Shown in pieces: positions 27,611 through 36,096 of a DNA stretch of 64,000 nt. The notes under the pieces were generated by a model. The model was not told the DNA's origin, made no database searches, and saw only the letters and a list, made by a program, of their open reading frames with translations. Numbering within the stretch: position 1 is the first letter of the stretch; each line of letters starts with the position of its first letter. The position numbers and the translations under genes were made by a program. Source of the stretch: Bifidobacterium coryneforme (GTDB lineage: Bacteria; Actinomycetota; Actinomycetes; Actinomycetales; Bifidobacteriaceae); contig NZ_CP007287.1 of NCBI RefSeq assembly GCF_000737865.1, positions 247,647 through 311,646 of the forward strand, read 5' to 3'.

Positions 27611-27654
27611 ACTTCGACCCTTCGAAGTCTAATGATGCCCTGCCGATATTTCCA
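27611..27654 (-). promoter_or_regulatory. mntH promoter with candidate MntR operator
   Basis: On the minus strand TGGAAA (27649-27654) and TAGACT (27626-27631) are 17 bases apart. Overlapping the -10 box is an inverted repeat, ACTTCGA (27611-27617) and TCGAAGT (27622-27628) with a 4-base spacer, placed where a repressor would block RNA polymerase. Its sequence is not the textbook DtxR box. Confidence 0.6.
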
Positions 27655-27788
27655 TCCCCTATGGAAGATTGTCCTGTGACCCTGCCAACATCTCGCCCGG
27701 CCGGTCATGCCATCTGCATAGATGGAGCGGCCATATCCTGCCGCCGGGGCGAAGAGGGTGTGAATCGCCATGCTATAAACTGTGCAAC

Positions 27789-28505
27789 ATGGATGTCACG
27801 CAGCTTTCGGCCAATGCCCAGGACTACCTGAAGGTCATCTGGGACCTGCAGGAGTGGGACGAGGGTCCGGTCCAACCTTCGGCGGTGGCCGAACGGACGG
27901 GGATGAAGCTGTCCACCGTTTCCGGTGCCCTGAGCAGGCTGGTTGATGCCGGTCTGGTGGAGCACAAGCCGTATGGGAAGGTGGGGCTCACCCCTGCCGG
28001 GGTACGCTCTGCCGTTACGATGGTCCGCCGCCACCGACTCTTGGAGACCTTCCTGGTTGAGGTGCTGGATTACAGCTGGGACGAGGTGCATGAGGAAGCG
28101 GATGCCCTGGAACATGCCGTTTCCGACAAGATGATAGAGAAAATCGATCAGTATCTCGACCACCCCACGCTGGACCCGCATGGTGATGCCATACCTTCTG
28201 AAACCGGGACCATCCCGGTCATCCCCGAGACGCAGCCCCTCTCGCAAGTGGAGGAGGGGAACACCATCCGTGTGCACCGTGTCAGCGATGAGGACTCGAC
28301 GATGCTGAGGTACCTGAGCAAGCACGGAATCGGCCATGGGACCCTGCTTCAGGTGGTCCGCAAACAAGAGGAAGAGCCGGTCACGCTGCGGGTGGTGACC
28401 GATCCTGCGGATCAGCCGGACCAGGCCGTCGGAAAGCAGGGCGAAGATTTGCAGCTGAACTTCGCTCAGGCTGCTCTGATTCAGGTCAGTCCGGTCCTCG
28501 CGTAG
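27789..28505 (+). CDS. mntR: DtxR/MntR-family metal-dependent regulator
   Basis: A 238-aa iron- or manganese-sensing repressor. The N-terminal wHTH covers ANAQDYLKVIWDLQEW to MKLSTVSGALSRLVDAGLV. The metal-binding dimerisation domain contains VRRHRLLETFLVEVL, EVHEEADALEHAVSDKM, and HPTLDPHGDAIP. A C-terminal SH3/FeoA-like domain starts near VEEGNTIRVHRVSD. The ATG at 27789 has no ribosome site, but TATAAA (27774-27779) ends nine bases before it, so the mRNA is probably nearly leaderless. The frame is open upstream to 27669, but that part is unlike the family. Confidence 0.88.
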   Translation: MDVTQLSANAQDYLKVIWDLQEWDEGPVQPSAVAERTGMKLSTVSGALSRLVDAGLVEHKPYGKVGLTPAGVRSAVTMVRRHRLLETFLVEVLDYSWDEVHEEADALEHAVSDKMIEKIDQYLDHPTLDPHGDAIPSETGTIPVIPETQPLSQVEEGNTIRVHRVSDEDSTMLRYLSKHGIGHGTLLQVVRKQEEEPVTLRVVTDPADQPDQAVGKQGEDLQLNFAQAALIQVSPVLA

Positions 28506-28548
28506 GGTTTTACGTCCGTTTACGTGTGTCAGGAGCGCCGAGCGGCCC

Positions 28549-29049
28549 TTATTCCTCAACCCGCTCGATGCCGGAGTCGAGCTCCGTTTCTTTCTTGACC
28601 ACGCGCCTGGAGTCGATTCGGTAATGGGCATTGAAGATGCCGCCAGCCGTCAGGATGGACACCAGTCCGACCAGGATCCAGACGCTCTCGACCTCATACT
28701 GCTCCAGGAGCTCGTATAAGGAGGCAATCATCTTCAGCCAGCCGGCCAGAGCCACGAAGTACCAGGCCGTGGCCTTGTCCAGGAAGTTGACGACCTGGCG
28801 GCGCTCGCGCTTGGTATCAGCCGCCTCTCGGAGGATGTTGTTGCCACGTGTTCGTTCCTTGTGGACCTTGAGGGGCGGAATCAGCCACCACCATGGTGAG
28901 ATTGGGCTCCATCGTTTGCTGACCTGCTTGAATTCCTCCAAGAGTGCCTTGAACTCCTTGAGTTCCATAAGTCCCTGATAGAGCGGGAAGGAAAAGAGGA
29001 GCCAGTCGCCAATCAGGGAGATCACGGCAATGGACTTCGACATGCTCAT
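28549..29049 (-). CDS. Small membrane protein of unknown function
   Basis: A 166-aa protein with three or four hydrophobic segments (SIAVISLIGDWLLFSFPLY, ATAWYFVALAGWLKMIASLY, VWILVGLVSILTAGGIF) and a basic cytoplasmic loop with a WWWLIPPLK patch. I do not recognise a family. AAAGG is three bases from the ATG at 29049 and nine from the ATG at 29043, so either may be used. It converges on mntR and is divergent from the polysaccharide locus. Confidence 0.6.
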   Translation of the reverse strand: MSMSKSIAVISLIGDWLLFSFPLYQGLMELKEFKALLEEFKQVSKRWSPISPWWWLIPPLKVHKERTRGNNILREAADTKRERRQVVNFLDKATAWYFVALAGWLKMIASLYELLEQYEVESVWILVGLVSILTAGGIFNAHYRIDSRRVVKKETELDSGIERVEE

Positions 29050-29187
29050 GCACCTTTCGGACGTAATTGGTGTTCTCAGGTAATCGTATCTCCGGTAATC
29101 GCAGACGTGATCTTATCCGGATGGGGATGGACGGGACCGCCCTACGTGTAGTCTCATATGCAGTTGCTGCCCTACGGGAGGATGGAT

Positions 29188-31329
29188 ATGACGTCTCAGA
29201 CAGTCGACTCGGTGGACATGGTCGGACCTGTAGAGCCGGATGTCCCATCGGGTACTGCCCATCCCCATGCGGCCGGGCCGCGCTTCTTGAAGTCTGCCTG
29301 GCTGGTTCCTCTTGCCTCGGTGGCCGGGGTGGCCATGGCGTTCGGACTGGTCGTCGCCTGGTTCCCCAAGACCTGGGAGATGTGGAATATGCCCATCCAG
29401 GCCATTGACGCCCCATCCCACTATTACTTCATTCGCAAACTTCTTCGAAATGGGCTCCCAGTCGCTTTCGAGCTGAATCCCAATGACTCCTTCTACCCGC
29501 CGCTCTTCCATCTTATGGTTTACTGCCTGATCAAGGTGGCCGGTTTCTTCGGTTGCACGGTCAACATCTTCACCGGGCTCAACCTGGTCTGGATTTTTGC
29601 CTCGGGCCTGCTCTTCCCTGCGGGAATGCTGCTTTGGTGCTCCTACTTCTTCGGTGATATGCCGAGGTTGCAGGTTGCGGGGATGTGCCTCCTGGTGCCG
29701 GTGCTTTCGGTAACGTCGGCTGCCTTCCCCTTCTGGTTGTTCGACGCGGGCCCTCTCTTCGCCTACGGGTTGGCAACGGCCCTATTGCCGTTCTCCCTAT
29801 ACTCCGGGCTGAGGTTGATGGATGCAATTGCTGACCGGAGGAAGCCGGATACCCCAGGCAGGGGGCTGGTCTTCTGGGTGCCGGTCAACCTGGCTCTGGC
29901 GGTCCTTGTACTCCTTGCCCATCCGCGGATTGCCTTCACCTACCTGGTGCTCATGGTCTTTTTCATCCTCTTCCGCCTTTCCTGGAAGCTGATTGCAGGG
30001 GCGGCCGGATTCGGCTGCCTGGCAGCAGCCCTCTTTGCCGTCTACGTGATGCGTCGGGACCATGGAAAGGACTACCTGCATCCGTCCACGTGGTTCCATA
30101 CCTTCCAGCCGACCAGAAGTCTGCCCGATGCCATAGGCGTCCTCTTTACCGGGAACCTGTCCGGGTTCGCTGGTCTGCTCATGGCGGTATGCATCGTGCT
30201 GGCCCTGGCCGCCTCACTCCTGCTGAGTGGCAGGCGTTTCCGCGAAGGGCTGTCCCTGGTCCTCTCCTTCCTGCTGATCGGGTTGATTTACGTCTGCAGT
30301 GCGGCGGTTTCCGGCCCCCTTGCCAATATCCTGACCGCAGCCTGGTACCGAGGTGAAACCAGACCCCTGGCCATGCTGCCCCTGGCGATAATCCCCCTCC
30401 TTGTTTTCGGGGCGCGCTGCCTCTTGAATCCCCAGCCGGCGGTGTGGAAGTGCGGCAAGAAGGTCCTGACAGGTTCGACGGATGTGACCACGGACTGGCT
30501 GTCTGCGCCGGCCGTGAATGGTGCCTTCCGGGTCCTGACGGTTACTGCACTCTCTCTGGTCCTGGTCGTGGCGGGGAATATATACAATCCTCGACGCGAT
30601 GATCTGGCTCTGCTGGCTGAGGCCAACACAGTCCTGGACAGGGAGGATCCGCACTCGCAGCTGACGAGGGCCAAGTTCGAGGCGCTGACCACTGTCAGGA
30701 ACCGGGCCGGTCAGGATGATGCGGTGATTGTCTCCGACCCCCTGAACGGCTCCATGTATGGGATGACCCTGTATGGGCTCAACATGCTTTACCCTGTCTA
30801 CAATCCTATGGACACCAAAAACGGCAAGGTATTCGGGGAGGTTGAACATGCCTTTGCCTCAGGTGATGCCGATAGGCTCCTGACCACGGTCTGTCCGGTG
30901 GATCCCAGCTTCACCCAGCATGGCCCCGGTGGCGCCGTCGCGGCTCCGAAGTACTTCCTGACCATGGGGCCTCAGGCACCCGACCTGCACATGTTCACCT
31001 ACAGGGCCCAGTATGACCCCTTCCATGATCAGAACCTCATTGACGGGTATGTCAAGTTCGGGTGCCTTGCAGAAGGTGGAGGACTTTGGCGCTCCTGCCG
31101 GCGACGGGGAGCACTGGGCGCTCTACCGGTTCGCCTGCCGGTGACCCAAGTCGTCTCCTGCTTCTGCCTGTGCATGTTCGCACCGCCGTCTTTGGCCGTG
31201 CTGCCCTATTCCCGCATGATGTGGGCAGGCTCGTCAGAACTCGGAAGCCGGTATGACCTTGCTGTTTGCGAATCTTCTGTTCTCTTCCCTGGGGTGTGCG
31301 TGTCCGTCAGAAAGATACAGGTAATCTGA
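29188..31329 (+). CDS. Multispanning GT-C-like membrane protein with 3' frameshift
   Basis: A polytopic protein with roughly 12 spans and long extracytoplasmic loops, resembling GT-C-fold glycosyltransferase-like proteins of actinobacterial surface polysaccharide loci (DUF6541-like). The N-terminal loop contains QAIDAPSHYYFIRK and NPNDSFYPPLFHL, with an Asp in the position expected for GT-C enzymes. The frame as read gives 713 aa, but after about residue 625 the sequence turns Arg/Cys-rich. Shifting frame near 31062 gives KVEDFGAPAGDGEHWALYRF and a stop at 31142-31144, a far more natural end, so a one-base shift is likely. GGGAGG lies six bases before the ATG at 29188. Confidence 0.7.
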   Translation: MTSQTVDSVDMVGPVEPDVPSGTAHPHAAGPRFLKSAWLVPLASVAGVAMAFGLVVAWFPKTWEMWNMPIQAIDAPSHYYFIRKLLRNGLPVAFELNPNDSFYPPLFHLMVYCLIKVAGFFGCTVNIFTGLNLVWIFASGLLFPAGMLLWCSYFFGDMPRLQVAGMCLLVPVLSVTSAAFPFWLFDAGPLFAYGLATALLPFSLYSGLRLMDAIADRRKPDTPGRGLVFWVPVNLALAVLVLLAHPRIAFTYLVLMVFFILFRLSWKLIAGAAGFGCLAAALFAVYVMRRDHGKDYLHPSTWFHTFQPTRSLPDAIGVLFTGNLSGFAGLLMAVCIVLALAASLLLSGRRFREGLSLVLSFLLIGLIYVCSAAVSGPLANILTAAWYRGETRPLAMLPLAIIPLLVFGARCLLNPQPAVWKCGKKVLTGSTDVTTDWLSAPAVNGAFRVLTVTALSLVLVVAGNIYNPRRDDLALLAEANTVLDREDPHSQLTRAKFEALTTVRNRAGQDDAVIVSDPLNGSMYGMTLYGLNMLYPVYNPMDTKNGKVFGEVEHAFASGDADRLLTTVCPVDPSFTQHGPGGAVAAPKYFLTMGPQAPDLHMFTYRAQYDPFHDQNLIDGYVKFGCLAEGGGLWRSCRRRGALGALPVRLPVTQVVSCFCLCMFAPPSLAVLPYSRMMWAGSSELGSRYDLAVCESSVLFPGVCVSVRKIQVI

Positions 31330-31432
31330 TTATCCTACGAGTTGTGATTGACAAGGACTCCCAGCAACAGGAGGCAGGAGGTACCTTCCTTCTTGGGGTT
31401 CGAGTGGTCGCCATGCAAGGAGCGTGTGACTG

Positions 31433-33595
31433 GTGTCGGATATGGGATTGCAGTGGAAAAGGCACCTGGGCAGAGCCTGTGCGGCGGGAACCGTTACAGC
31501 TCTCCTGGCCCTGATGCCGTTCGCGGGTGTGAATCGGGCCCATGCGGCCGGGCTGACGAGCCAGCCGGGCAACCAGACTTACTCCACGGCGACAGGGGAG
31601 ACGGGTGCCGTACCGCGCGATATGCTTCCTGACACCATCCATGATTCCATTCCCGAAGAGGCCACGATGGTATCCAAGAGTGTGGCCGTCACCGACCAGG
31701 GCGAGGCCAGGGATATCACTACCGGCCAGCCGGTGACCGATACCTCGGTCGTTGGTACTCCGGACCATCCGGCAGATCCCCTGGCCAAGACCGGAGGAAA
31801 GAGCTTCATTCCGGTTCCCGTCAGTGAAGTCAAGGAGCAGCTGGACGAGTCCGACCGGGCAGGGTCGGTAAATCCGGCCGCTCAACGGCAGGTCGGCGAT
31901 AGGTACTCCTCCGTAGCGAGAAGTGGTGTTTACCGCCCGCAGGGGAGGTCGGAAGCTGTTGCGAAAACCGCCTCGCTGGGCAACAACGCATATGGGGCCC
32001 ACTGGGGAACACACAACGGCTCCCAGGCCTTCTTCGAGGCAGATGGCACCCTGTTCGCTCAGCAGGCGAAGGGCGTCATCGACGTCTCTCAATGGCAGGG
32101 GCGAATCGACTGGGCGACGGCCCGTGCCGCTGGTGTGGAAGGCGCCATCATCCGTATCGGATACGGATGGGGAAACGGCTTCGACAGTACGGCCTTATAC
32201 AACATCAATGAGTGCAAACGTCTTGGTATCCCCTTCGGTCTTTACCTCTACTCCTACGCTTATGACGGCAATACCGGCTGGGCCGAGGGAGACGGCACGG
32301 TGGATCTTCTTCGTCGTGCGGGTGTGCAGCCCGGAGATTTGACCTACCCTGTCTACTATGACCTGGAGAAGTGGGCCTGGACCGGCCATGCCCCTCCGAC
32401 GTCACCCGCCGTGTACGACAGCATCGTCAACTCCTGGTACAACCGCTTGCAGTCCGCGGGGTATAACAATCTCTCGATCTACTCCTATACCTACTACCTG
32501 AACACGGCTCTGAACAGCGGCACCATCCGCTCCAGGACCCACTGGGTGGCCAGTTATGGTGCTCGCACAGGCTTCAACTTCTCTGCCAATCAGCGTTGCT
32601 GGCAGTATGCGGATAACGGCAGAATCAACGGTATCGGCAACAGCGTGGATCTGAACGCTTGCGGGAACAGGAATCCGGTGAGCGTAGGGGGAGACGTGGC
32701 CAAGCTCTCCCCAGCCGACAGAATCACGGACATAACCGAAGGTGACTATTTCATCGGCTCGGCCCTTCCCGACCGGTATCTGGACGTACCGGCCGGCAGC
32801 CACCAGGACGAGACTCAGTTGGTAACATGGTCACCTACCAACGCTTGGAACCAGCTGTACCACCTAAAGCCGCACGGCGACGGGTCATATATCATCACGT
32901 CGAAGAACTCCGGCAAGGCCCTGGACGTCAGTACAGGCTCTACCCGTAATGGGAACCCAGTCATTCAGTACTCGACCAATAGGGGACCCAATCAGCGCTG
33001 GTACTTCTATCGGTCACCAGAGGGATATGTCTTCATCATCTCCGCACTCGGGGACGGTAGAAGTGTGGCCCTCGACGTGACCAGCGGCAATATGGCACTG
33101 GGTACCAAGATGGAGATTTGGCAGTATAACGGTGGTCAGAACCAGGCCTTCAGACTGATGCAGGCAGCAGCCATCCCCGGTGGTAAAAGAACCATCACCA
33201 GTTCATACGCGAATGGGAGCAGCCTTGATGTGCCTGCCGGCAGCATGGTTCGTGATACCCGTCTGCAGACATGGCCGTACAACGGAGGCCCCAATCAGGG
33301 TTTCGAGTTCATCGATGCCGGCAATGGAAGATACAAAATCAGGGTTGTGCACTCCAAGATGTATCTAGACCTCCAGTACGGTTTCCCGGGAGACGGCGGC
33401 AATATCGTTCAGTACACCCAAACGAGCGGGTACAATCAGGTGTGGTACCTGCAGAAGTACCAGGGCGGGTATGCCATCCGCAGCATGTTCAACAATAAGG
33501 CTATCGACATCCACAGTGGCGGTCTCAACCCGGGTACCCCTGTCATCACCTATACATTCCGAGAGCAGGCCAACCAGAAATGGAACATCGGCTGA
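31433..33595 (+). CDS. Secreted GH25 lysozyme with ricin-type lectin repeats
   Basis: A 720-aa exported muramidase. A signal peptide (RACAAGTVTALLALMPFAG, cut near RAHAAG) is followed by about 170 residues of low-complexity linker. The GH25 domain spans about residues 210-410, with catalytic-site Asp217 in GVIDVSQWQG and the D310-x-E312 pair in YYDLE. Residues about 430-720 hold beta-trefoil repeats of the RicinB_lectin_2 type, each with LDV..G and NQ.W motifs (GKALDVSTGS, NQRWYF, SLDVPAGS). It should cut wall peptidoglycan and hold onto glycans. GTG at 31433 is the start used, with AAGGAG ten bases upstream; an ATG at 31442 is an alternative. It lies within the polysaccharide locus. Confidence 0.88.
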   Translation: MSDMGLQWKRHLGRACAAGTVTALLALMPFAGVNRAHAAGLTSQPGNQTYSTATGETGAVPRDMLPDTIHDSIPEEATMVSKSVAVTDQGEARDITTGQPVTDTSVVGTPDHPADPLAKTGGKSFIPVPVSEVKEQLDESDRAGSVNPAAQRQVGDRYSSVARSGVYRPQGRSEAVAKTASLGNNAYGAHWGTHNGSQAFFEADGTLFAQQAKGVIDVSQWQGRIDWATARAAGVEGAIIRIGYGWGNGFDSTALYNINECKRLGIPFGLYLYSYAYDGNTGWAEGDGTVDLLRRAGVQPGDLTYPVYYDLEKWAWTGHAPPTSPAVYDSIVNSWYNRLQSAGYNNLSIYSYTYYLNTALNSGTIRSRTHWVASYGARTGFNFSANQRCWQYADNGRINGIGNSVDLNACGNRNPVSVGGDVAKLSPADRITDITEGDYFIGSALPDRYLDVPAGSHQDETQLVTWSPTNAWNQLYHLKPHGDGSYIITSKNSGKALDVSTGSTRNGNPVIQYSTNRGPNQRWYFYRSPEGYVFIISALGDGRSVALDVTSGNMALGTKMEIWQYNGGQNQAFRLMQAAAIPGGKRTITSSYANGSSLDVPAGSMVRDTRLQTWPYNGGPNQGFEFIDAGNGRYKIRVVHSKMYLDLQYGFPGDGGNIVQYTQTSGYNQVWYLQKYQGGYAIRSMFNNKAIDIHSGGLNPGTPVITYTFREQANQKWNIG

Positions 33596-33759
33596 CACGC
33601 TGACCCGTTGGCTTTGCGGCACATAGGAGGCCGGGATGAACCCTCTCCCGTGAGGGGAGTGGGCTATGATGTGAGGGACCTGGCCACGCCTTCGTTCCTG
33701 CACTGCTGTTGGCTGGTTGCCCGATGAGACGAAGATACGATTCGAAGGAGTACCAAGTC

Positions 33760-34476
33760 ATGTTGAGCGGTTCGACTGTTTCTCTGGTCATGCCGTGCCG
33801 CAATGAGGCAAAGCATCTGGCTCAGATGGTCGCCGACATTCCGGATTTCTATGATGAGATAATCTGCGTCAGCAACAAGTCGAGTGATGACACCGTAGAG
33901 GTCGGCCGTGAGATTGAGCGGTCGAACCCTCGCTTCGAGATGCTTGTCGATGACAGGGTCGCCTCGGGAATCGGTTATGGGTTCGCCCACATGACTGGAA
34001 TCAACAAGGCCAAGAGTTCGATCATCGTGTGTGCGGACTCCGATGGCACGTACCCGATTGAGGACCTCCCTCGCATCATGGGTGTCATGAAGGAGCGTGG
34101 CCTCAGCTTCGCCTCCTGCTCCAGGTATCCCGACAAGAACATTCCTTTGAAACTCCAGCTCGGGGTGAAGATTCTCAACTTCGAAATGTTCCTTCTCTAC
34201 GCCAAGGTCATCCACGATTCCCTATCAGGGATGTGGGTGTTCGAGCGTGACGTGGTTCCCTCCCTTCATCTGACGGAGGGCGATTGGAACCTGTCCCCTC
34301 AGATCAAGCTCAATGCCCATAAGTACCTGGGTCCCCGTTTCGGTGAAGTCAGGATACGGCAGGGTATCAGGTTCGGAGAGACGAAGCAGTCCTATCTGAA
34401 GACCGGTTTTGGTCACCTGAAGTGGATTTTCAAGAACCGCTTCATTCAGCGCAAGGGTATTCAACCCGCCGACTGA
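33760..34476 (+). CDS. Family 2 glycosyltransferase
   Basis: A 238-aa GT-A enzyme. The nucleotide-sugar domain begins VSLVMPCRNEAKHLAQMV, with ADSDGTYP as the DxD-type metal and sugar-nucleotide motif. The layout resembles polyprenyl-phosphate sugar transferases (DPM1/ArnC-like) but lacks their C-terminal membrane helices. It may prime or extend the surface polymer. GAAGGAG ends nine bases before the ATG at 33760; a start at 33709 is less likely. It ends at a hairpin shared with the convergent DUF2142 gene. Confidence 0.83.
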   Translation: MLSGSTVSLVMPCRNEAKHLAQMVADIPDFYDEIICVSNKSSDDTVEVGREIERSNPRFEMLVDDRVASGIGYGFAHMTGINKAKSSIIVCADSDGTYPIEDLPRIMGVMKERGLSFASCSRYPDKNIPLKLQLGVKILNFEMFLLYAKVIHDSLSGMWVFERDVVPSLHLTEGDWNLSPQIKLNAHKYLGPRFGEVRIRQGIRFGETKQSYLKTGFGHLKWIFKNRFIQRKGIQPAD

Positions 34477-34506
34477 GGCGCAAGGAATACGACTTCCGAT
34501 GCTCCA

Positions 34507-34530
34507 CATGGTCGGTGATTACCGACCATG
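34507..34530. terminator. Bidirectional hairpin
   Basis: CATGGTCGGT (34507-34516) pairs perfectly with ACCGACCATG (34521-34530) around a 4-base loop. It separates the convergent GT2 gene and the first DUF2142 gene. Confidence 0.7.
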
Positions 34531-34562
34531 GCGAAGTCAATTAGGCCGTAGCGATCGGGAAT

Positions 34563-36002
34563 TCAGACCGTTTCGCGCTTGAGGGCTTTCTCTTCGGGCC
34601 CGTGCTCTTCGATTCCCCTTGTTGCTGAACCAACCTTGTGCGATTCCGTCGAACGGTCTTCCGTATCCGTTATGTCTTCATCGGAAGGGTGGAAGACAGT
34701 GCAGACCAGGAGAGGCAGGAAAGGCTCAAAATACCTTGCCTGGATTCCTTGGATGGGGTCGCCGATTCTCATCTGCGGCAGGTTGTTCCAGGTGAGCATC
34801 ATGGACGCATAGGCCAGGTAGATGAGGAGCAGGAAGGCCAGAGCCGAGGCGATCTGGTAACGGTACAGGCTGATGAACCCACGTGCCGATGTGACCTTCC
34901 GTCGGGTCGGGTGAGAGTTGTGGAAGAGTACACCCCATGCCAGTCCCAGTATGATTACCAGGAGGACTGAAGGAGCCCCAAGTTTAAGTAGATGCAGCGG
35001 TCCCCTTATGAAGAAGTTCCATGCAACTGCCATGCACATTTTGAGGGGGTGGCGAAGCACGAATCTCAGGTTTTCGGAGACGGATGCCTCTGCCCAAACC
35101 GTTGAGTACAAGGAAGACCAGGTGCCGTAGATCGCCAGGATTGCAAGGGCGGAGGAACCTAGACACAGGGTCTTACGCTTCGTTGAGAGAATCCGTCTGG
35201 GCAGGACGAGAATGAGGACCGCAAGACTGGCATAGACGGTTTTGCACATGAACAAGAGCACTGTCAGTACTGATAAGGCCACCATCTCCCCTCTCGATGC
35301 CGGTTTGTTGCGGGTGGTGATAGCCATGAAAAGGGCGATGAACACCGCGCAGAGGCTGATGAAAAGAGCATCCGCCATAAGGCTTGATGCGATGAACATG
35401 CCATGCGGCAATGCACCTATGACAGCCAGGAACATCTTCCCCCTGGGGATGATGGCGATGGCCAGACAGAACAGGAGGATGTAAACCACCAGATTGCTTA
35501 TTCGTCCCAGTTGCCAGGTCTGGTAGGGGGATTGATGGGTGTGAAGACCTATCCAGATACCTATTGCCTGGGGGAGGAACACTGCAGGGAAATACTGGTT
35601 AGCCCGGTTTGTGCCCTTAAGGGAGGCTACGGTGACTTCTTCGCCCGGGGCCAGGCCGTCAACGGCTTTTTGCTCCTCGAGCTTTGGGTCATAGTCCGAG
35701 GTCTGATTGAGAAGGGTCACTACCAGCGCGTTCTGGCATCCTTGAAGGCTCAGAAAGCGGGGGTCGCCATGAAGCTGCTGGATTTTGACTGAATTCCCGT
35801 ACGCATCAATCTGACGATCGGGTTTGTTGAGAATCTGTCCAGTGGCGGCTGAGTACGAGGCGTAGGCATGGATGTTCGGATCGGGGAACGACAGCGCCCC
35901 AACCGTAGTGATGAAGAAACTGCCTTGTAACAGGGCAAACGCAAGGAAGAAGAGCATGGCCCCCCTGCTTTTCTTCAAAGCCTGCATTGTCTGCTTTCCC
36001 AT
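34563..36002 (-). CDS. DUF2142-family membrane protein, copy A
   Basis: Polytopic protein of about 479 aa with around ten spans. The N-terminal span is followed by a large outer loop with FPDPNIHAYASYSAATGQIL, then the conserved NQYFPAVFLPQAIGIWIGLH and SSLMADALFISL. It is paralogous to the next gene, sharing TVGALSFPD/NVGALTLPD and the same loop order. DUF2142 proteins occur in polysaccharide loci and are suspected GT-C-like glycosyltransferases; direct evidence is lacking here. The start is ambiguous: 36002 (MGKQTMQ) or 35987 (MQALKK, with GGGAAAG upstream). The ionic C-terminal tail (EDITDTEDRSTESHK) is cytoplasmic-like. Confidence 0.75.
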   Translation of the reverse strand: MGKQTMQALKKSRGAMLFFLAFALLQGSFFITTVGALSFPDPNIHAYASYSAATGQILNKPDRQIDAYGNSVKIQQLHGDPRFLSLQGCQNALVVTLLNQTSDYDPKLEEQKAVDGLAPGEEVTVASLKGTNRANQYFPAVFLPQAIGIWIGLHTHQSPYQTWQLGRISNLVVYILLFCLAIAIIPRGKMFLAVIGALPHGMFIASSLMADALFISLCAVFIALFMAITTRNKPASRGEMVALSVLTVLLFMCKTVYASLAVLILVLPRRILSTKRKTLCLGSSALAILAIYGTWSSLYSTVWAEASVSENLRFVLRHPLKMCMAVAWNFFIRGPLHLLKLGAPSVLLVIILGLAWGVLFHNSHPTRRKVTSARGFISLYRYQIASALAFLLLIYLAYASMMLTWNNLPQMRIGDPIQGIQARYFEPFLPLLVCTVFHPSDEDITDTEDRSTESHKVGSATRGIEEHGPEEKALKRETV

Positions 36003-36096
36003 GTTTGAATACCTGCCGATCGGTAAGTCAGTGGTTAATCGGTACCTGCCGGTGCTGGACAACAGAGACGGGCATCAGCAACGTCAAGGATTATAG

